Shown here: piece after piece, positions 25,752-35,128 of the stretch
Layout: the number at the start of each line of letters is the position of its first letter
Position numbering within the stretch: position 1 is the stretch's first letter
NCBI RefSeq assembly: GCF_026847645.1
Contig: NZ_JAPSMC010000013.1
Coordinates: 1 to 63,123, forward strand
DNA from: Anoxybacillus sp. J5B_2022
Lineage (GTDB): Bacteria; Bacillota; Bacilli; Bacillales; Anoxybacillaceae
Direction of reading: 5' to 3'
DNA length: 63,123 nt
Translations under genes and position numbers: made by a program
Notes under the pieces: generated by a model
What the model saw: the letters and a program-made list of their open reading frames with translations, nothing else
What the model was told of the DNA's origin: nothing
Database searches by the model: none

Positions 25752-27110
25752 ATGAGTTTGCGGGAAAGTGATATCAAGCAAGGACCGGTGTGTACGCCAG
25801 GCAGTTTAGGAAATTATTTATGGAACGATTTGCCGGATCCGAACAAATGGGCGGATTGCGTCCATTGCGGCATGTGTTTAGAGTCGTGCCCAACATATGA
25901 ACAGACGGGGCAAGAGCAACATTCGCCGCGTGGACGGGTGCATCTAATGAAATCGGTAGCGGAAGGCAAACTCGAAATCAATGAAGACTTTATCGATCCG
26001 ATTTTTGCATGCTTAGATTGCCGTGCGTGTACAACCGCTTGCCCTGCCGATGTCGATGTCGGTGGTCTTATTGAAGAAGTGCGAGGGCAAATTCGCCAGG
26101 CGATTCCGTTAACCGGATGGAAAGCATTCGTTAGCAAGTTTTTCTTGCAAGGAGTGTTTCCACATCCAACCCGCCTGCATGCGTTAGGGAATTTGTTGAA
26201 ACTGTACCAAAAAAGCGGATTGCAAAAATTAGCGCGCAAAACGAAGCTTATTCATATTATGCCGCAGCATTTAGCAGATATGGAAGCGATTTTGCCGGAA
26301 ATAAGCGAGCCAGTGCGGAAAAAATATAAACATGTCAATGTCATTAAGGCAAAAGGGGAAACAAAGCATACGGTCGCATTATTGACAGGATGTGTCATGG
26401 ATGTGATGTTTAGCGATATTAATGAAGCGACGATCCGCGTGTTGACGAGAAATGGAAATGATGTGGTCATTCCGCAAAATCAAACGTGCTGCGGGGCGCT
26501 GCATGTGCATGCCGGTGACAGGGAAACAGGCCGGGAACTTGCAAAACAAAATATCGAAGCGTTTCAGCATGTCGATCGCGTCATTGTCAACGCGGCTGGC
26601 TGCGGTTGTATGTTAAAAGAGTATCCGGAATTGTTCCGTAATGATCCGGTATGGCATGAAAAAGCGGAGGAGTTTTCACGGAAAGTAGAAGATATTTCAA
26701 AATATTTGTACGACACAGGATATGAAATACCGAAAGCACAGCTAAATACGCGCATTACGTACCACGATGCATGCCATTTGGCGCATGGTCAAGGAATACG
26801 TCAAGAACCGCGTGCCATTTTATCGAGCATTCCTGGGGTAGAAATGGTGTATATGCCGAACGCCGACCGATGCTGTGGCAGTGCCGGTATTTACAATATC
26901 ACCCATCCGGAGATGGCAGGTGCGGTGCTGAAAAGCAAAATGGAAAACGTTCCTGAAGACGTCGAATTGATTTCAATGGGAAACCCAGGCTGTATGTTGC
27001 AAATGGCGATGGGGGTACTTAAGCACGGACGAAATCAAAAAGTCGTGCATACTGTGCAGCTATTGGATTGGGCGTATCAAAAAGAAGAAGGGAAGGAGGA
27101 CCGTACATGA
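25752..27110 (+). CDS. glcF: Glycolate oxidase iron-sulfur subunit GlcF
   Basis: 452 residues. Two 4Fe-4S ferredoxin motifs (C36/C39/C42/C46 and C87/C90/C93/C97) and two CCG domains (QTCCGALHVHAG and RCCGSAGIYNI) are present, exactly the GlcF layout. It passes electrons from the flavin subunits towards the quinone pool. The ATG follows the glcE stop by one base and the gene overlaps glcD by 4 bases. Confidence 0.93.
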   Translation: MSLRESDIKQGPVCTPGSLGNYLWNDLPDPNKWADCVHCGMCLESCPTYEQTGQEQHSPRGRVHLMKSVAEGKLEINEDFIDPIFACLDCRACTTACPADVDVGGLIEEVRGQIRQAIPLTGWKAFVSKFFLQGVFPHPTRLHALGNLLKLYQKSGLQKLARKTKLIHIMPQHLADMEAILPEISEPVRKKYKHVNVIKAKGETKHTVALLTGCVMDVMFSDINEATIRVLTRNGNDVVIPQNQTCCGALHVHAGDRETGRELAKQNIEAFQHVDRVIVNAAGCGCMLKEYPELFRNDPVWHEKAEEFSRKVEDISKYLYDTGYEIPKAQLNTRITYHDACHLAHGQGIRQEPRAILSSIPGVEMVYMPNADRCCGSAGIYNITHPEMAGAVLKSKMENVPEDVELISMGNPGCMLQMAMGVLKHGRNQKVVHTVQLLDWAYQKEEGKEDRT

Positions 27111-28543
27111 GGGGAAAAGGCATTCACACGAACGATCCACACATTCAAGCGTTAGCCCGTATCGTTGGCGGCGAGAAATCGATTTTATATAAAAAAGAAG
27201 ATTTACTTGCCTATGATTGTGACGGATTTACTGTGCATCGCCATTTGCCGAAAGCGGTCGTGTTTCCGAAAAACACCGAAGAAGTGGCGGCTATCGTCAA
27301 ATATTGTCATGAACACGATTTGCCGTTTCTTGCTCGCGGAGCAGGAACAGGACTAAGCGGAGGAGCGATTCCGTTAAACGGCGAAGTCATTATTAGTTTA
27401 GTGCGGATGAAACGCTTGATTAGCGTCGATTTAGAAAACCGTCGTGCAGTTGTTGAACCGGGGTTTGTCAATTTAAAGTTAACCAACTCGATCTCTGATC
27501 GAGGATATTACTATGCGCCTGACCCTTCAAGCCAATATTGCTGTACGATCGGCGGCAATGTTGCCGAAAATGCTGGAGGGGCACATTGTTTAAAATATGG
27601 CGTCACAACGAACCATATTTTAGGACTGGAAGTCGTGCTACCAAATGGCGAGATTGTCGAGATTGGCGAAAACGGTATTCCTGATCCGCCGGGGTACGAT
27701 TTGCTTGGATTATTGACTGGCTCGGAAGGGACACTCGGCATCGTTACGAAAATTACGGTGCGCATTTTAAAAAATCCGGAGGCCAAGCAGACGGTGCTTG
27801 CCTATTTTGACCGCGTTGCCGATGCAAGCCAAGCCGTTTCCGACATCATTTCCGCCGGAATGGTTCCAGCCGCTTTAGAAATGATGGACCAAACAGCGAT
27901 TGAAGCGGTGGAAGCAGCCGCGTTTCCCGTAGGCCATCCGAAAGATATTGAAGCATTGCTATTAATTGAGGTGGACGGCATTTCTGCTGGAATTGCTGAA
28001 CAAATCGAAGCAATTTTGCACATTTGCCGCCAGCGGAACGTTCGCGAAGTAAAAGTGGCGCAAAATGAACAAGAACGGGCAAGATGGTGGGCGAACCGGA
28101 AAACCGGATTTGGTGCAATGGGGGCCATTTCGCCGGACTACTTAGTACAAGACGGGGTCATTCCGCGCAGCAAGCTACCGGAAGTATTACAACAAATTCA
28201 ACAAATCAGTCAAAAATACGGATTGCGCATCGCAAATATTTTCCATGCAGGAGATGGGAATTTGCATCCGCTCGTGCTATTTGACGCAGAAAAACCAGGA
28301 GAAACGGAAAAAGCGCTAGCAGCCGGAAGCGAATGTTTACAAGCATGTGCCGCGGTTGGCGGCTCGATTACGGGAGAGCATGGGGTTGGAATCGAGAAAA
28401 AAGAAGAAATGCGCTTTATTTTCAATGATGAGGAAATTATCGCACAAACGAATATTCGTGATGTTTTTAACCCGAAAAACTTATTGAATGCTGGAAAGCT
28501 GTTCCCAACACCAGGGCGTTGTGTCGAAGTAAAAAAGGGATAA
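27107..28543 (+). CDS. glcD: Glycolate oxidase FAD-linked catalytic subunit GlcD
   Basis: 478 residues from ATG 27107, which overlaps the glcF stop (ATGA) and has GGAAGGAGG upstream. PCMH domain: FLARGAGTGLSGGAIPL, YYAPDPSSQYCCTIGGNVAENAGG, GLLTGSEGTLGI. The C-terminal FAD-linked oxidase part contains NIFHAGDGNLHPL and GSITGEHGVGIEKK. It oxidises (S)-2-hydroxy acids, here most probably glycolate, as the operon has all three subunits and malate synthase G follows. Confidence 0.93.
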   Translation: MRGKGIHTNDPHIQALARIVGGEKSILYKKEDLLAYDCDGFTVHRHLPKAVVFPKNTEEVAAIVKYCHEHDLPFLARGAGTGLSGGAIPLNGEVIISLVRMKRLISVDLENRRAVVEPGFVNLKLTNSISDRGYYYAPDPSSQYCCTIGGNVAENAGGAHCLKYGVTTNHILGLEVVLPNGEIVEIGENGIPDPPGYDLLGLLTGSEGTLGIVTKITVRILKNPEAKQTVLAYFDRVADASQAVSDIISAGMVPAALEMMDQTAIEAVEAAAFPVGHPKDIEALLLIEVDGISAGIAEQIEAILHICRQRNVREVKVAQNEQERARWWANRKTGFGAMGAISPDYLVQDGVIPRSKLPEVLQQIQQISQKYGLRIANIFHAGDGNLHPLVLFDAEKPGETEKALAAGSECLQACAAVGGSITGEHGVGIEKKEEMRFIFNDEEIIAQTNIRDVFNPKNLLNAGKLFPTPGRCVEVKKG

Positions 28544-28602
28544 AATCGCCAGAAAATGATTGAAATGACTTTCGCTCCATGATATGATTTTGGTAAATAA
28601 TT

Positions 28603-28630
28603 AAGAAACAGTGTTTCGTAATAACAAACA
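28603..28630. promoter_or_regulatory. Malate synthase operator matching the glcE palindrome
   Basis: GAAACAGTGTTTC (28605-28617) is a perfect palindrome with the same half-site as at 24372-24404. It is followed by TTCGTAATAACAAACA (28615-28630), which matches the left arm of the glcE palindrome at 15 of 16 positions. It lies about 30-55 bases before the malate synthase start. No terminator is evident after glcD, so this site may control an internal promoter. Confidence 0.7.
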
Positions 28631-28659
28631 ATAAAGAAGGGGAGAAAGGGGAAAAGAGC

Positions 28660-30843
28660 ATGTCAAAGTACGTGAAAGTAGGAAATCTGCAAGTAGCCGA
28701 ACTATTTTACGAGTTTATGAACAATGAAGTCATTCCGAATAGCGGGGTAGATCGCGATCAGTTTTGGGCGGACTTCGGAACGTTAGTGAAAGATTTAACG
28801 CCAAAAAACAAAGCGTTGCTTGCACGCCGTGACGAAATTCAAGAAAAGTTAAATGAATGGCATAGGGAGCACCGCGGAAATATCGACTTTGCGGAATATA
28901 AAGCATTTTTAACAGAAATTGGTTATTTAGAGCCGGAAGTGGACGATTTTACGATTACGACAGAAGGAGTCGACGATGAAATCGCCGTTCAAGCCGGACC
29001 GCAGCTAGTCGTACCAATTACGAACGCCCGTTATGCACTCAATGCGGCGAACGCTCGCTGGGGCAGCCTTTATGACGCGCTGTACGGAACGGATGCGATC
29101 AGTGAAGAAGATGGCGCGGAGCGTGGCAATACGTATAACCCAGTTCGCGGTGAAAAAGTAATCGCTTACGCACGCGAATTTTTAGATCAAGCCGTGCCGT
29201 TGAACGGCTACTCTCATAAAGACGCTGTGAAATATGCAGTGGTCGACAGAAAACTAGTTGTTACTGTCCGCGATGGCCATACGGCAACGCTCCAAGACGA
29301 AACAAAATTTGTCGGCTATCAAGGAAGAGCGGAAGAGCCGTCAGCACTCTTATTAAAAAATAACGGACTGCACATTGAAATTCAAATAGACCGCGATCAT
29401 CCGATCGGAAAGACAGACGAAGCGGGGATAAAAGACATTTATTTAGAGGCGGCACTCACAACGATTATGGATTGTGAAGACTCTGTGGCAGCGGTAGATG
29501 CGGAAGATAAAGTGCTTGTATATCGCAATTTGCTTGGCTTAATCAAAGGGGATTTAACCGCTACATTTACAAAAGGAAATAAAACGTTGACGCGTGCGCT
29601 AAATCCAGATCGCACTTACCAAACGCCAAGCGGTGAAGAAATGACGTTGCCAGGCCGTTCGCTTATGTTCGTCCGCAATGTCGGCCATTTAATGACGAAC
29701 AATACGGTATTGGACGAAAACGGCGAAGAAGTATACGAGGGAATACTCGATGCGGTTGTGACAAGTTTAATTATGAAACACTCGTTAATCGGCAACAGCC
29801 GTTATCCAAACTCGAGAAAAGGTTCCATTTATATCGTCAAACCAAAAATGCACGGTTCTGAGGAAGTGGCGTTTGCCAACGAGCTGTTTGACCGCGTCGA
29901 AGATATGCTCGGTTTAAAACGAAACACGATTAAAATCGGTGTCATGGACGAAGAACGTCGCACAACGCTCAACTTAAAAAATTGCATCTATCAAGTGAAA
30001 GACCGGATCGTATTTATTAATACCGGCTTCTTAGATCGCACCGGAGATGAAATCCATACGTCAATGGAAGCAGGACCGATGATTCGTAAAAACGATATGA
30101 AAACGTCGACATGGCTGCAAGGATATGAGAAATCGAACGTGAGCACCGGTCTTTTTGCCGGCTTCCAAGGCCGTGCGCAAATCGGAAAAGGGATGTGGGC
30201 AATGCCGGATATGATGGCAGAAATGCTCAAACAAAAAGGAAGCCAATTACAGGCAGGCGCCAATACGGCATGGGTTCCTTCCCCGACCGCCGCAACGTTG
30301 CATGCGCTTCATTATCATCAAATTGATGTGGCAAGCGTACAAAATGAGTTGCGCAAAGAAAAAGGCGATTATCGCGACGACATTTTGCAAATTCCGGTAG
30401 CGGTGAATCCGCAATGGACACCGAAAGAAATTCAACAAGAGCTCGATAATAATGCACAAGGTATCCTCGGCTATGTCGTCCGCTGGATCGATCAAGGGAT
30501 CGGCTGCTCAAAAGTGCCGGATATTAACAATATTGGGTTGATGGAAGACCGTGCAACATTGCGCATCTCAAGCCAGCATATTGCCAACTGGTTGCATCAC
30601 GGCATTTGCACGAAAGAACAAGTGCTCGAAACGTTGAAGCGGATGGCGAAAGTCGTGGATGAACAAAACGCCGGCGATCCGGCATATCGTCCGATGGCAC
30701 CAGATTATGAAAACTCGGTGGCGTTCCAAGCGGCATGCGATCTTGTATTCAAAGGTTACGAGCAACCAAACGGCTATACAGAACCGATTTTACACCGCCG
30801 CCGTCTAGAAGCAAAAGCGAAGTTTGCTTCTGTTAAACAATAA
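28660..30843 (+). CDS. glcB: Malate synthase G
   Basis: 727 residues, full length for the G isoform. It condenses glyoxylate with acetyl-CoA to malate. Recognisable blocks are the N-terminal [24 protein letters not shown]-like [63 protein letters not shown] and [16 protein letters not shown] with [17 protein letters not shown]. It follows glcEFD and shares its operator, so it should be co-induced with glycolate oxidation. Confidence 0.97.
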   Translation: MSKYVKVGNLQVAELFYEFMNNEVIPNSGVDRDQFWADFGTLVKDLTPKNKALLARRDEIQEKLNEWHREHRGNIDFAEYKAFLTEIGYLEPEVDDFTITTEGVDDEIAVQAGPQLVVPITNARYALNAANARWGSLYDALYGTDAISEEDGAERGNTYNPVRGEKVIAYAREFLDQAVPLNGYSHKDAVKYAVVDRKLVVTVRDGHTATLQDETKFVGYQGRAEEPSALLLKNNGLHIEIQIDRDHPIGKTDEAGIKDIYLEAALTTIMDCEDSVAAVDAEDKVLVYRNLLGLIKGDLTATFTKGNKTLTRALNPDRTYQTPSGEEMTLPGRSLMFVRNVGHLMTNNTVLDENGEEVYEGILDAVVTSLIMKHSLIGNSRYPNSRKGSIYIVKPKMHGSEEVAFANELFDRVEDMLGLKRNTIKIGVMDEERRTTLNLKNCIYQVKDRIVFINTGFLDRTGDEIHTSMEAGPMIRKNDMKTSTWLQGYEKSNVSTGLFAGFQGRAQIGKGMWAMPDMMAEMLKQKGSQLQAGANTAWVPSPTAATLHALHYHQIDVASVQNELRKEKGDYRDDILQIPVAVNPQWTPKEIQQELDNNAQGILGYVVRWIDQGIGCSKVPDINNIGLMEDRATLRISSQHIANWLHHGICTKEQVLETLKRMAKVVDEQNAGDPAYRPMAPDYENSVAFQAACDLVFKGYEQPNGYTEPILHRRRLEAKAKFASVKQ

Positions 30844-30855
30844 ACGATATTGCGA

Positions 30856-30885
30856 GGGCATTCTAGTAAAGTAGAATGCCCTTAT
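30856..30885 (+). terminator. Hairpin after malate synthase G
   Basis: GGGCATTCTA (30856-30865) is exactly complementary to TAGAATGCCC (30872-30881). The T run is short (TTAT). Confidence 0.65.
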
Positions 30886-30993
30886 CATAAAAGAAAGTAC
30901 AGCGCCCTGATTTTTGGAAAATTTTCAGTCCAAATTTCGTGGTTTAATATTTCGGAATATTCAGATACATTAAACGCTAAAATTCATAAAAAA

Positions 30994-31041
30994 AGGAGGT
31001 GCAAACCCTAGTTACACAAAATACTGTCGGTCAGTAACTAG
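30994..31041 (+). promoter_or_regulatory. Displaced ribosome-binding site and hairpin before the malic enzyme start
   Basis: A consensus AAAAGGAGGTG lies at 30991-31001, nearly 50 bases before ATG 31050, and no usable start follows it at normal spacing. CTAGTTAC (31008-31015) is exactly complementary to GTAACTAG (31034-31041). Folding this stem would leave about 15 unpaired bases between GGAGG and the ATG. An in-frame TAA at 31035-31037 excludes an upstream start. Confidence 0.5.
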
Positions 31042-31049
31042 GTCAGGCT

Positions 31050-32249
31050 ATGCAAAACCTTCGGGAAAAATCGTTAGAATTTCATAAGCAAGCGAAAGGA
31101 AAGTTAAGTGTAAACGTGAAAGTGCCGTTAGAAAATGCAAGTGATTTAAGTTTAGCCTATTCCCCGGGGGTAGCAGAGCCGTGTAAAGACATTTATGAGA
31201 ATCCGGAGAAGATTTATAGCTATACGATGAAAGGAAACTTTGTTGCCGTTGTTTCCGATGGATCTGCTGTATTAGGGTTGGGGAATATTGGGGCTGAAGC
31301 ATCGCTGCCGGTCATGGAAGGAAAAGCAGCATTATTTAAAGCGTTTGCTGATATCGACGCTGTGCCGCTTTGCATGAACACGAACGATCCAGAACAAATC
31401 ATTCAAATTGTGAAATCGTTGGAGCCGACTTTTGGCGGGATTAATTTGGAAGATATTGCAGCACCAAATTGTTTTATTATTGAAGAGAGATTAAAAAAGG
31501 AAATGAACATTCCGGTGTTTCATGATGACCAGCATGGAACGGCAATTGTCACGGCAGCAGGGCTGTTGAATGCGCTGAAAATTGTAAATAAGCGGCTGGA
31601 AGATTGTAAAATTGTTGTCAACGGTGCAGGGGCGGCCGGCATCGCGGTTACAAAACTACTCCTTTATATGGGAGCTGGCGATATTATTTTATGCGATTCC
31701 AAAGGAACGATTTTTAAAGGTCGCCCATATGGGATGAATCCGATGAAAGAAGCGCTAGCGGAGATGACGAATAAGCGTGGTGTTCAAGGGTCGCTGCATG
31801 ACGCCATGAAAGGTGCCGATGTGTTTATCGGGGTTTCGGTGGCTGGTGCGGTGACACCGGAAATGGTGCAATCGATGAATGAAGGTGCGATTGTGTTTGC
31901 GATGGCCAATCCGACCCCAGAAATCATGCCTGAAGCAGCGAAGGCTGCCGGAGCTGCAGTGGTAGGAACAGGGCGTTCGGATTTACCGAACCAAGTAAAC
32001 AACGTGTTGGCGTTTCCAGGTATTTTTAAAGGTGCATTACGGGTAAGAGCCACAGAGATTAACGAGGAAATGAAGTTAGCGGCTGTATATGCGATTGCGA
32101 ATTTGATTAGTCCGAACGAGTTGACGAACGATTATGTCATTCCACATCCGCTTGATCGGCGGGTTGTAGAAGCAGTAGCCAATGCGGTGGCTCGCACGGC
32201 TGTAAGAACAGGAGTTGCGAGAATTGCCGAACTAGATATAGAGCAATAA
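31050..32249 (+). CDS. NAD(P)-dependent malic enzyme (short, two-domain type)
   Basis: 399 residues. It oxidatively decarboxylates malate to pyruvate. Motifs: SLAYSPGVAEPCKDI, AVVSDGSAVLGLGNIG, GGINLEDIAAPNCF, FHDDQHGTAIVT (metal and malate ligands) and a Rossmann GAGAAGIAV segment followed by DSKGTI. It could be a MaeA/YtsJ-type enzyme; the cofactor cannot be decided by eye. It drains malate made by malate synthase G. The start is ATG 31050, although its own ribosome-binding site is poor. Confidence 0.93.
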   Translation: MQNLREKSLEFHKQAKGKLSVNVKVPLENASDLSLAYSPGVAEPCKDIYENPEKIYSYTMKGNFVAVVSDGSAVLGLGNIGAEASLPVMEGKAALFKAFADIDAVPLCMNTNDPEQIIQIVKSLEPTFGGINLEDIAAPNCFIIEERLKKEMNIPVFHDDQHGTAIVTAAGLLNALKIVNKRLEDCKIVVNGAGAAGIAVTKLLLYMGAGDIILCDSKGTIFKGRPYGMNPMKEALAEMTNKRGVQGSLHDAMKGADVFIGVSVAGAVTPEMVQSMNEGAIVFAMANPTPEIMPEAAKAAGAAVVGTGRSDLPNQVNNVLAFPGIFKGALRVRATEINEEMKLAAVYAIANLISPNELTNDYVIPHPLDRRVVEAVANAVARTAVRTGVARIAELDIEQ

Positions 32250-32274
32250 AACGTTGTTAGAAAGGGTACTTTTT

Positions 32275-33054
32275 ATGAAATTTGCTCGATTTGTTATTGG
32301 TGGGAATGTATGTACAGGTGTGTTGACGGATGATATCATTCGAGAAATATCTGGTGATTTGTTTACAGATTGGGCGTATACGGGAAAAGTATTTCCTAAA
32401 CAAGACGTTACTTTTCTTGCACCGCTTGTGCCAAATGAAATAATTGGAATTGGTGCAAATTACGTAGCGAAAAAGGAAGATCTCCCTGAAGTGTTGCCCG
32501 AAATTCCGGTATTTTTCTTTAAACCGTCTTCATCGGTTATCGGACCTGATGAAGAAATTGTCATTCCAAACGGGATTGAACAAGTCAAATTTGAATCGGA
32601 ATTAGCTGTTATCATCGGAAAAGAGGCAAAACACGTTTCTGAAGAAGAAGTTCTAGACTATGTATTCGGCTATACGATTGCTAATGATGTGACAGCACCG
32701 CAGTTTTTTCATCAAGATGGACATTGGACGATTGGTAAGGCATTCGATACGTTTACACCGCTTGGGCCTGTAATTGAAACAGAGCTTGATCCGTTTAATA
32801 TACGTGTTACTGCTAGGCTCAACGGAGTTGAAAAACAAAATAGTCCGACGGAATTTATGATTATTTCAATTCGTAAAATGCTCTCCTATCTTACAAACGT
32901 GATGACGCTGAAGCCGGGAGATGTCATTTTAACAGGGAGTCCTATTGGAGCTGAACTAGTTGGACCAGGTGACGTTATTGAATGCGAGATAAAGGAAATT
33001 GGCACATTGCGAAATACGTTTGTCCTATCTAAAGAATATTCGAAAGTGCTATAA
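32275..33054 (+). CDS. Fumarylacetoacetate hydrolase (FAH) family enzyme
   Basis: 259 residues from ATG 32275 (site AAAGGG), a short N-terminal domain followed by the FAH core: IGIGANYVAKKED, the metal-binding FESELAVIIGKEA, YTIANDVTAPQF and the GDVILTGSPIGAELVGPGDVIECEI ending. Members include acylpyruvate hydrolases, oxaloacetate decarboxylases and 2-hydroxyhepta-2,4-diene-dioate isomerases. Beside malate synthase and malic enzyme an oxaloacetate or acylpyruvate substrate is reasonable, but this is inference. It lies 25 bases after the malic enzyme gene, probably one operon. Confidence 0.85.
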   Translation: MKFARFVIGGNVCTGVLTDDIIREISGDLFTDWAYTGKVFPKQDVTFLAPLVPNEIIGIGANYVAKKEDLPEVLPEIPVFFFKPSSSVIGPDEEIVIPNGIEQVKFESELAVIIGKEAKHVSEEEVLDYVFGYTIANDVTAPQFFHQDGHWTIGKAFDTFTPLGPVIETELDPFNIRVTARLNGVEKQNSPTEFMIISIRKMLSYLTNVMTLKPGDVILTGSPIGAELVGPGDVIECEIKEIGTLRNTFVLSKEYSKVL

Positions 33055-33149
33055 GAAGCCTATTTCAATTTCTTCTTGAACTATACAAAATGCCCGGTGA
33101 GAAATGTGTTATAATAACAGTTATGATGTTGTGCAAGGAGTGAACGGGA

Positions 33150-33920
33150 TTGGAAAAAGAGAATATGGTTAAATCGGTTAGCCGGGCGTTGTGGATTATC
33201 GAAATCGTCAGCTCGAAAAAAGACGGTTTAGGTGTTACTGAGATTGCAAGGCAGATGGATATTAATAAAAGTTCTGTATACCGTATTTTATCGACGCTTG
33301 TTCAACACGGCTATATTGAGCAGGACGAAGAAACAGAACGATATAAACTTGGGTATAAGTTTCTCGAGATGAGTTCAAAACTGCTAGAGTCGATTGATTT
33401 ACGGGCCGAAGCAAAGCCGTATTTGCGGGAGCTGGAGAAGGCAACAAACGAAGTCGTTCACCTTGTGGTATATGATCAAGGGGAAGTCATTTATATCGAA
33501 AAACTGGAAGGAACGGAAACGTTGCGCATGCATTCAAAAGTCGGAAAGCGGGCACCGATGCATTGTACAGCAGTCGGGAAAGCTATTTTGGCTTACTTGC
33601 CTTTGCCTGTTGTGCTTGATATTTTGGATCGAAAAGGAATGCCGCAGCATACCGATCAAACGATTACGGACAAAGAAGTGTTTTTGAATGAACTTGCTGC
33701 GGTGAGGCAAAAAGGCTACGCGCTTGATTTAGAGGAAAATGAGTACGGGATTCGCTGCATCGCTGTCCCGATTTTTGACCATTCCGGAAACGTCATTGCG
33801 GCAGTGAGCGTGTCAGGCCCAACAATCCGCATGACAGACGAGCGGCTCGAACAACTTCAAGCTCACATGCGACACATCGGCCAACAAATCTCGGCAAGGC
33901 TTGGATACAGCGAACAATAA
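33150..33920 (+). CDS. IclR-family transcriptional regulator
   Basis: 256 residues. Winged helix 10-70 (RALWIIEIVSSKKDGLGVTEIARQMDINKSSVYRILSTL) and IclR effector domain 85-250 (GEVIYIEKLEG, HCTAVGKAILAYLP, GIRCIAVPIFDHSG). It starts at TTG 33150 seven bases after AAGGAGTG; an in-frame ATG at 33165 is possible. IclR relatives control glyoxylate and allantoin genes in other bacteria, and the palindromes before glcE and glcB fit this family's operator form, so it is the best local candidate for their regulator. Confidence 0.88.
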   Translation: MEKENMVKSVSRALWIIEIVSSKKDGLGVTEIARQMDINKSSVYRILSTLVQHGYIEQDEETERYKLGYKFLEMSSKLLESIDLRAEAKPYLRELEKATNEVVHLVVYDQGEVIYIEKLEGTETLRMHSKVGKRAPMHCTAVGKAILAYLPLPVVLDILDRKGMPQHTDQTITDKEVFLNELAAVRQKGYALDLEENEYGIRCIAVPIFDHSGNVIAAVSVSGPTIRMTDERLEQLQAHMRHIGQQISARLGYSEQ

Positions 33921-33926
33921 AAAATA

Positions 33927-33957
33927 GCTCGGTATAGGATATGCCGAGCCGTTTTTT
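33927..33957 (+). terminator. Terminator after the IclR gene
   Basis: GCTCGG (33927-33932) pairs with CCGAGC (33944-33949), with additional inner A-T pairs, followed by GTTTTTT. Confidence 0.85.
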
Positions 33958-34072
33958 GTTATACACTTACATGACAGAAGGTGCAACACTAAGTATAAAA
34001 TATTTTGCTGCCACAGAACAATTTTGTTATTGTTAAGCTAAGAATATGGAAAAACTTAGAGGGGGATATTGT

Positions 34073-35065
34073 GTGAACGAATTTCGAGCATTAGTCGTCA
34101 ACAAAACAGAAACCGATTTTACGGTGAAAGTGCAGACAGTTTCAATGAATGATCTTCCGGAAGGCGATGTCGTCATTCAAGTCGCTTATTCGAGCGTCAA
34201 TTATAAAGACGGCTTAGCGAGCATTCCTAACGGGAAAATTGTCAAAACGTATCCATTTATTCCAGGGATCGACCTTGCAGGAGTTGTCGTTTCTTCGAAA
34301 GACCCTCGCTTTCAAGAAGGGGACGAAGTGATTGCGACAAGCTATGAAATCGGAGTTTCCCATTTCGGTGGTTACAGCGAATACGCTCGTATTCCTAGCG
34401 ACTGGGTTGTTCCGCTTCCAAAAGGATTGACGTTGAAGGAAGCGATGGTGTTAGGGACAGCTGGATTTACAGCCGCCTTGTCGATTCACCGCTTAGAAGA
34501 AAACGGATTGTCTCCCGAAAAAGGCAAAGTGCTCGTCACTGGTGCGACGGGAGGAGTTGGAAGTTTAGCGGTAGCGATGTTGGCTAAACGAGGGTATAAC
34601 GTCGTTGCTAGTACGGGGAAGGAAACAGAACATGAATATTTGCGCAAGCTTGGTGCGAAAGAAATTCTCTCACGGGAAGAGGTTTGCCTTGAGCAAATTC
34701 GACCGTTAGATAAACAATATTGGGCGGCTGCTGTTGACCCAGTTGGTGGGCGAACGCTTGCCACTGTATTGAGCCGCATTCAATATGGTGGATCGGTCGC
34801 TGTAAGCGGGCTCACTGGAGGAACCGATGTGCCGACAACGGTATTTCCGTTTATTTTGCGCGGCGTGAATTTGCTTGGCATTGATTCAGTGTACTGTCCG
34901 ATGGAATTGCGGTTAAAAATTTGGGAGCGTATGGCTAATGATTTGAAACCAGAGCAATTGCTAGATGCCATTGCGCAAGAAATCACTCTCGAACAGTTGC
35001 CAGAAGCACTTTCTAACATTTTAAAAGGAAAACTGCGCGGCCGAACGGTTGTCAAGCTGTCGTAA
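34073..35065 (+). CDS. YhdH/YhfP-family quinone oxidoreductase (acrylyl-CoA reductase-like)
   Basis: 330 residues, the exact usual length of YhfP/YhdH. It is a zinc-less medium-chain dehydrogenase: SSVNYKDGLA, PGIDLAGVVVSS, the LGTAGFTAALSIH block and the nucleotide-binding VTGATGGVGSLAVAM. AcuI, a member, reduces acrylyl-CoA to propionyl-CoA with NADPH. The GTG at 34073 was chosen because AGAGGGGG lies seven bases before it; an in-frame ATG at 34046 lacks a site. Confidence 0.88.
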   Translation: MNEFRALVVNKTETDFTVKVQTVSMNDLPEGDVVIQVAYSSVNYKDGLASIPNGKIVKTYPFIPGIDLAGVVVSSKDPRFQEGDEVIATSYEIGVSHFGGYSEYARIPSDWVVPLPKGLTLKEAMVLGTAGFTAALSIHRLEENGLSPEKGKVLVTGATGGVGSLAVAMLAKRGYNVVASTGKETEHEYLRKLGAKEILSREEVCLEQIRPLDKQYWAAAVDPVGGRTLATVLSRIQYGGSVAVSGLTGGTDVPTTVFPFILRGVNLLGIDSVYCPMELRLKIWERMANDLKPEQLLDAIAQEITLEQLPEALSNILKGKLRGRTVVKLS

Positions 35066-35087
35066 TCCATTAAAACGATTGGAACAT

Positions 35088-35121
35088 AGAGAGCCATTTG
35101 TAGTACGTTGGCTCTCTTTCA
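35088..35121 (+). terminator. Hairpin between the convergent yhdH-like and gltC genes
   Basis: AGAGAGCCA (35088-35096) is exactly complementary to TGGCTCTCT (35109-35117). The T run is interrupted. Confidence 0.6.
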
Positions 35122-35128
35122 CTATCTT

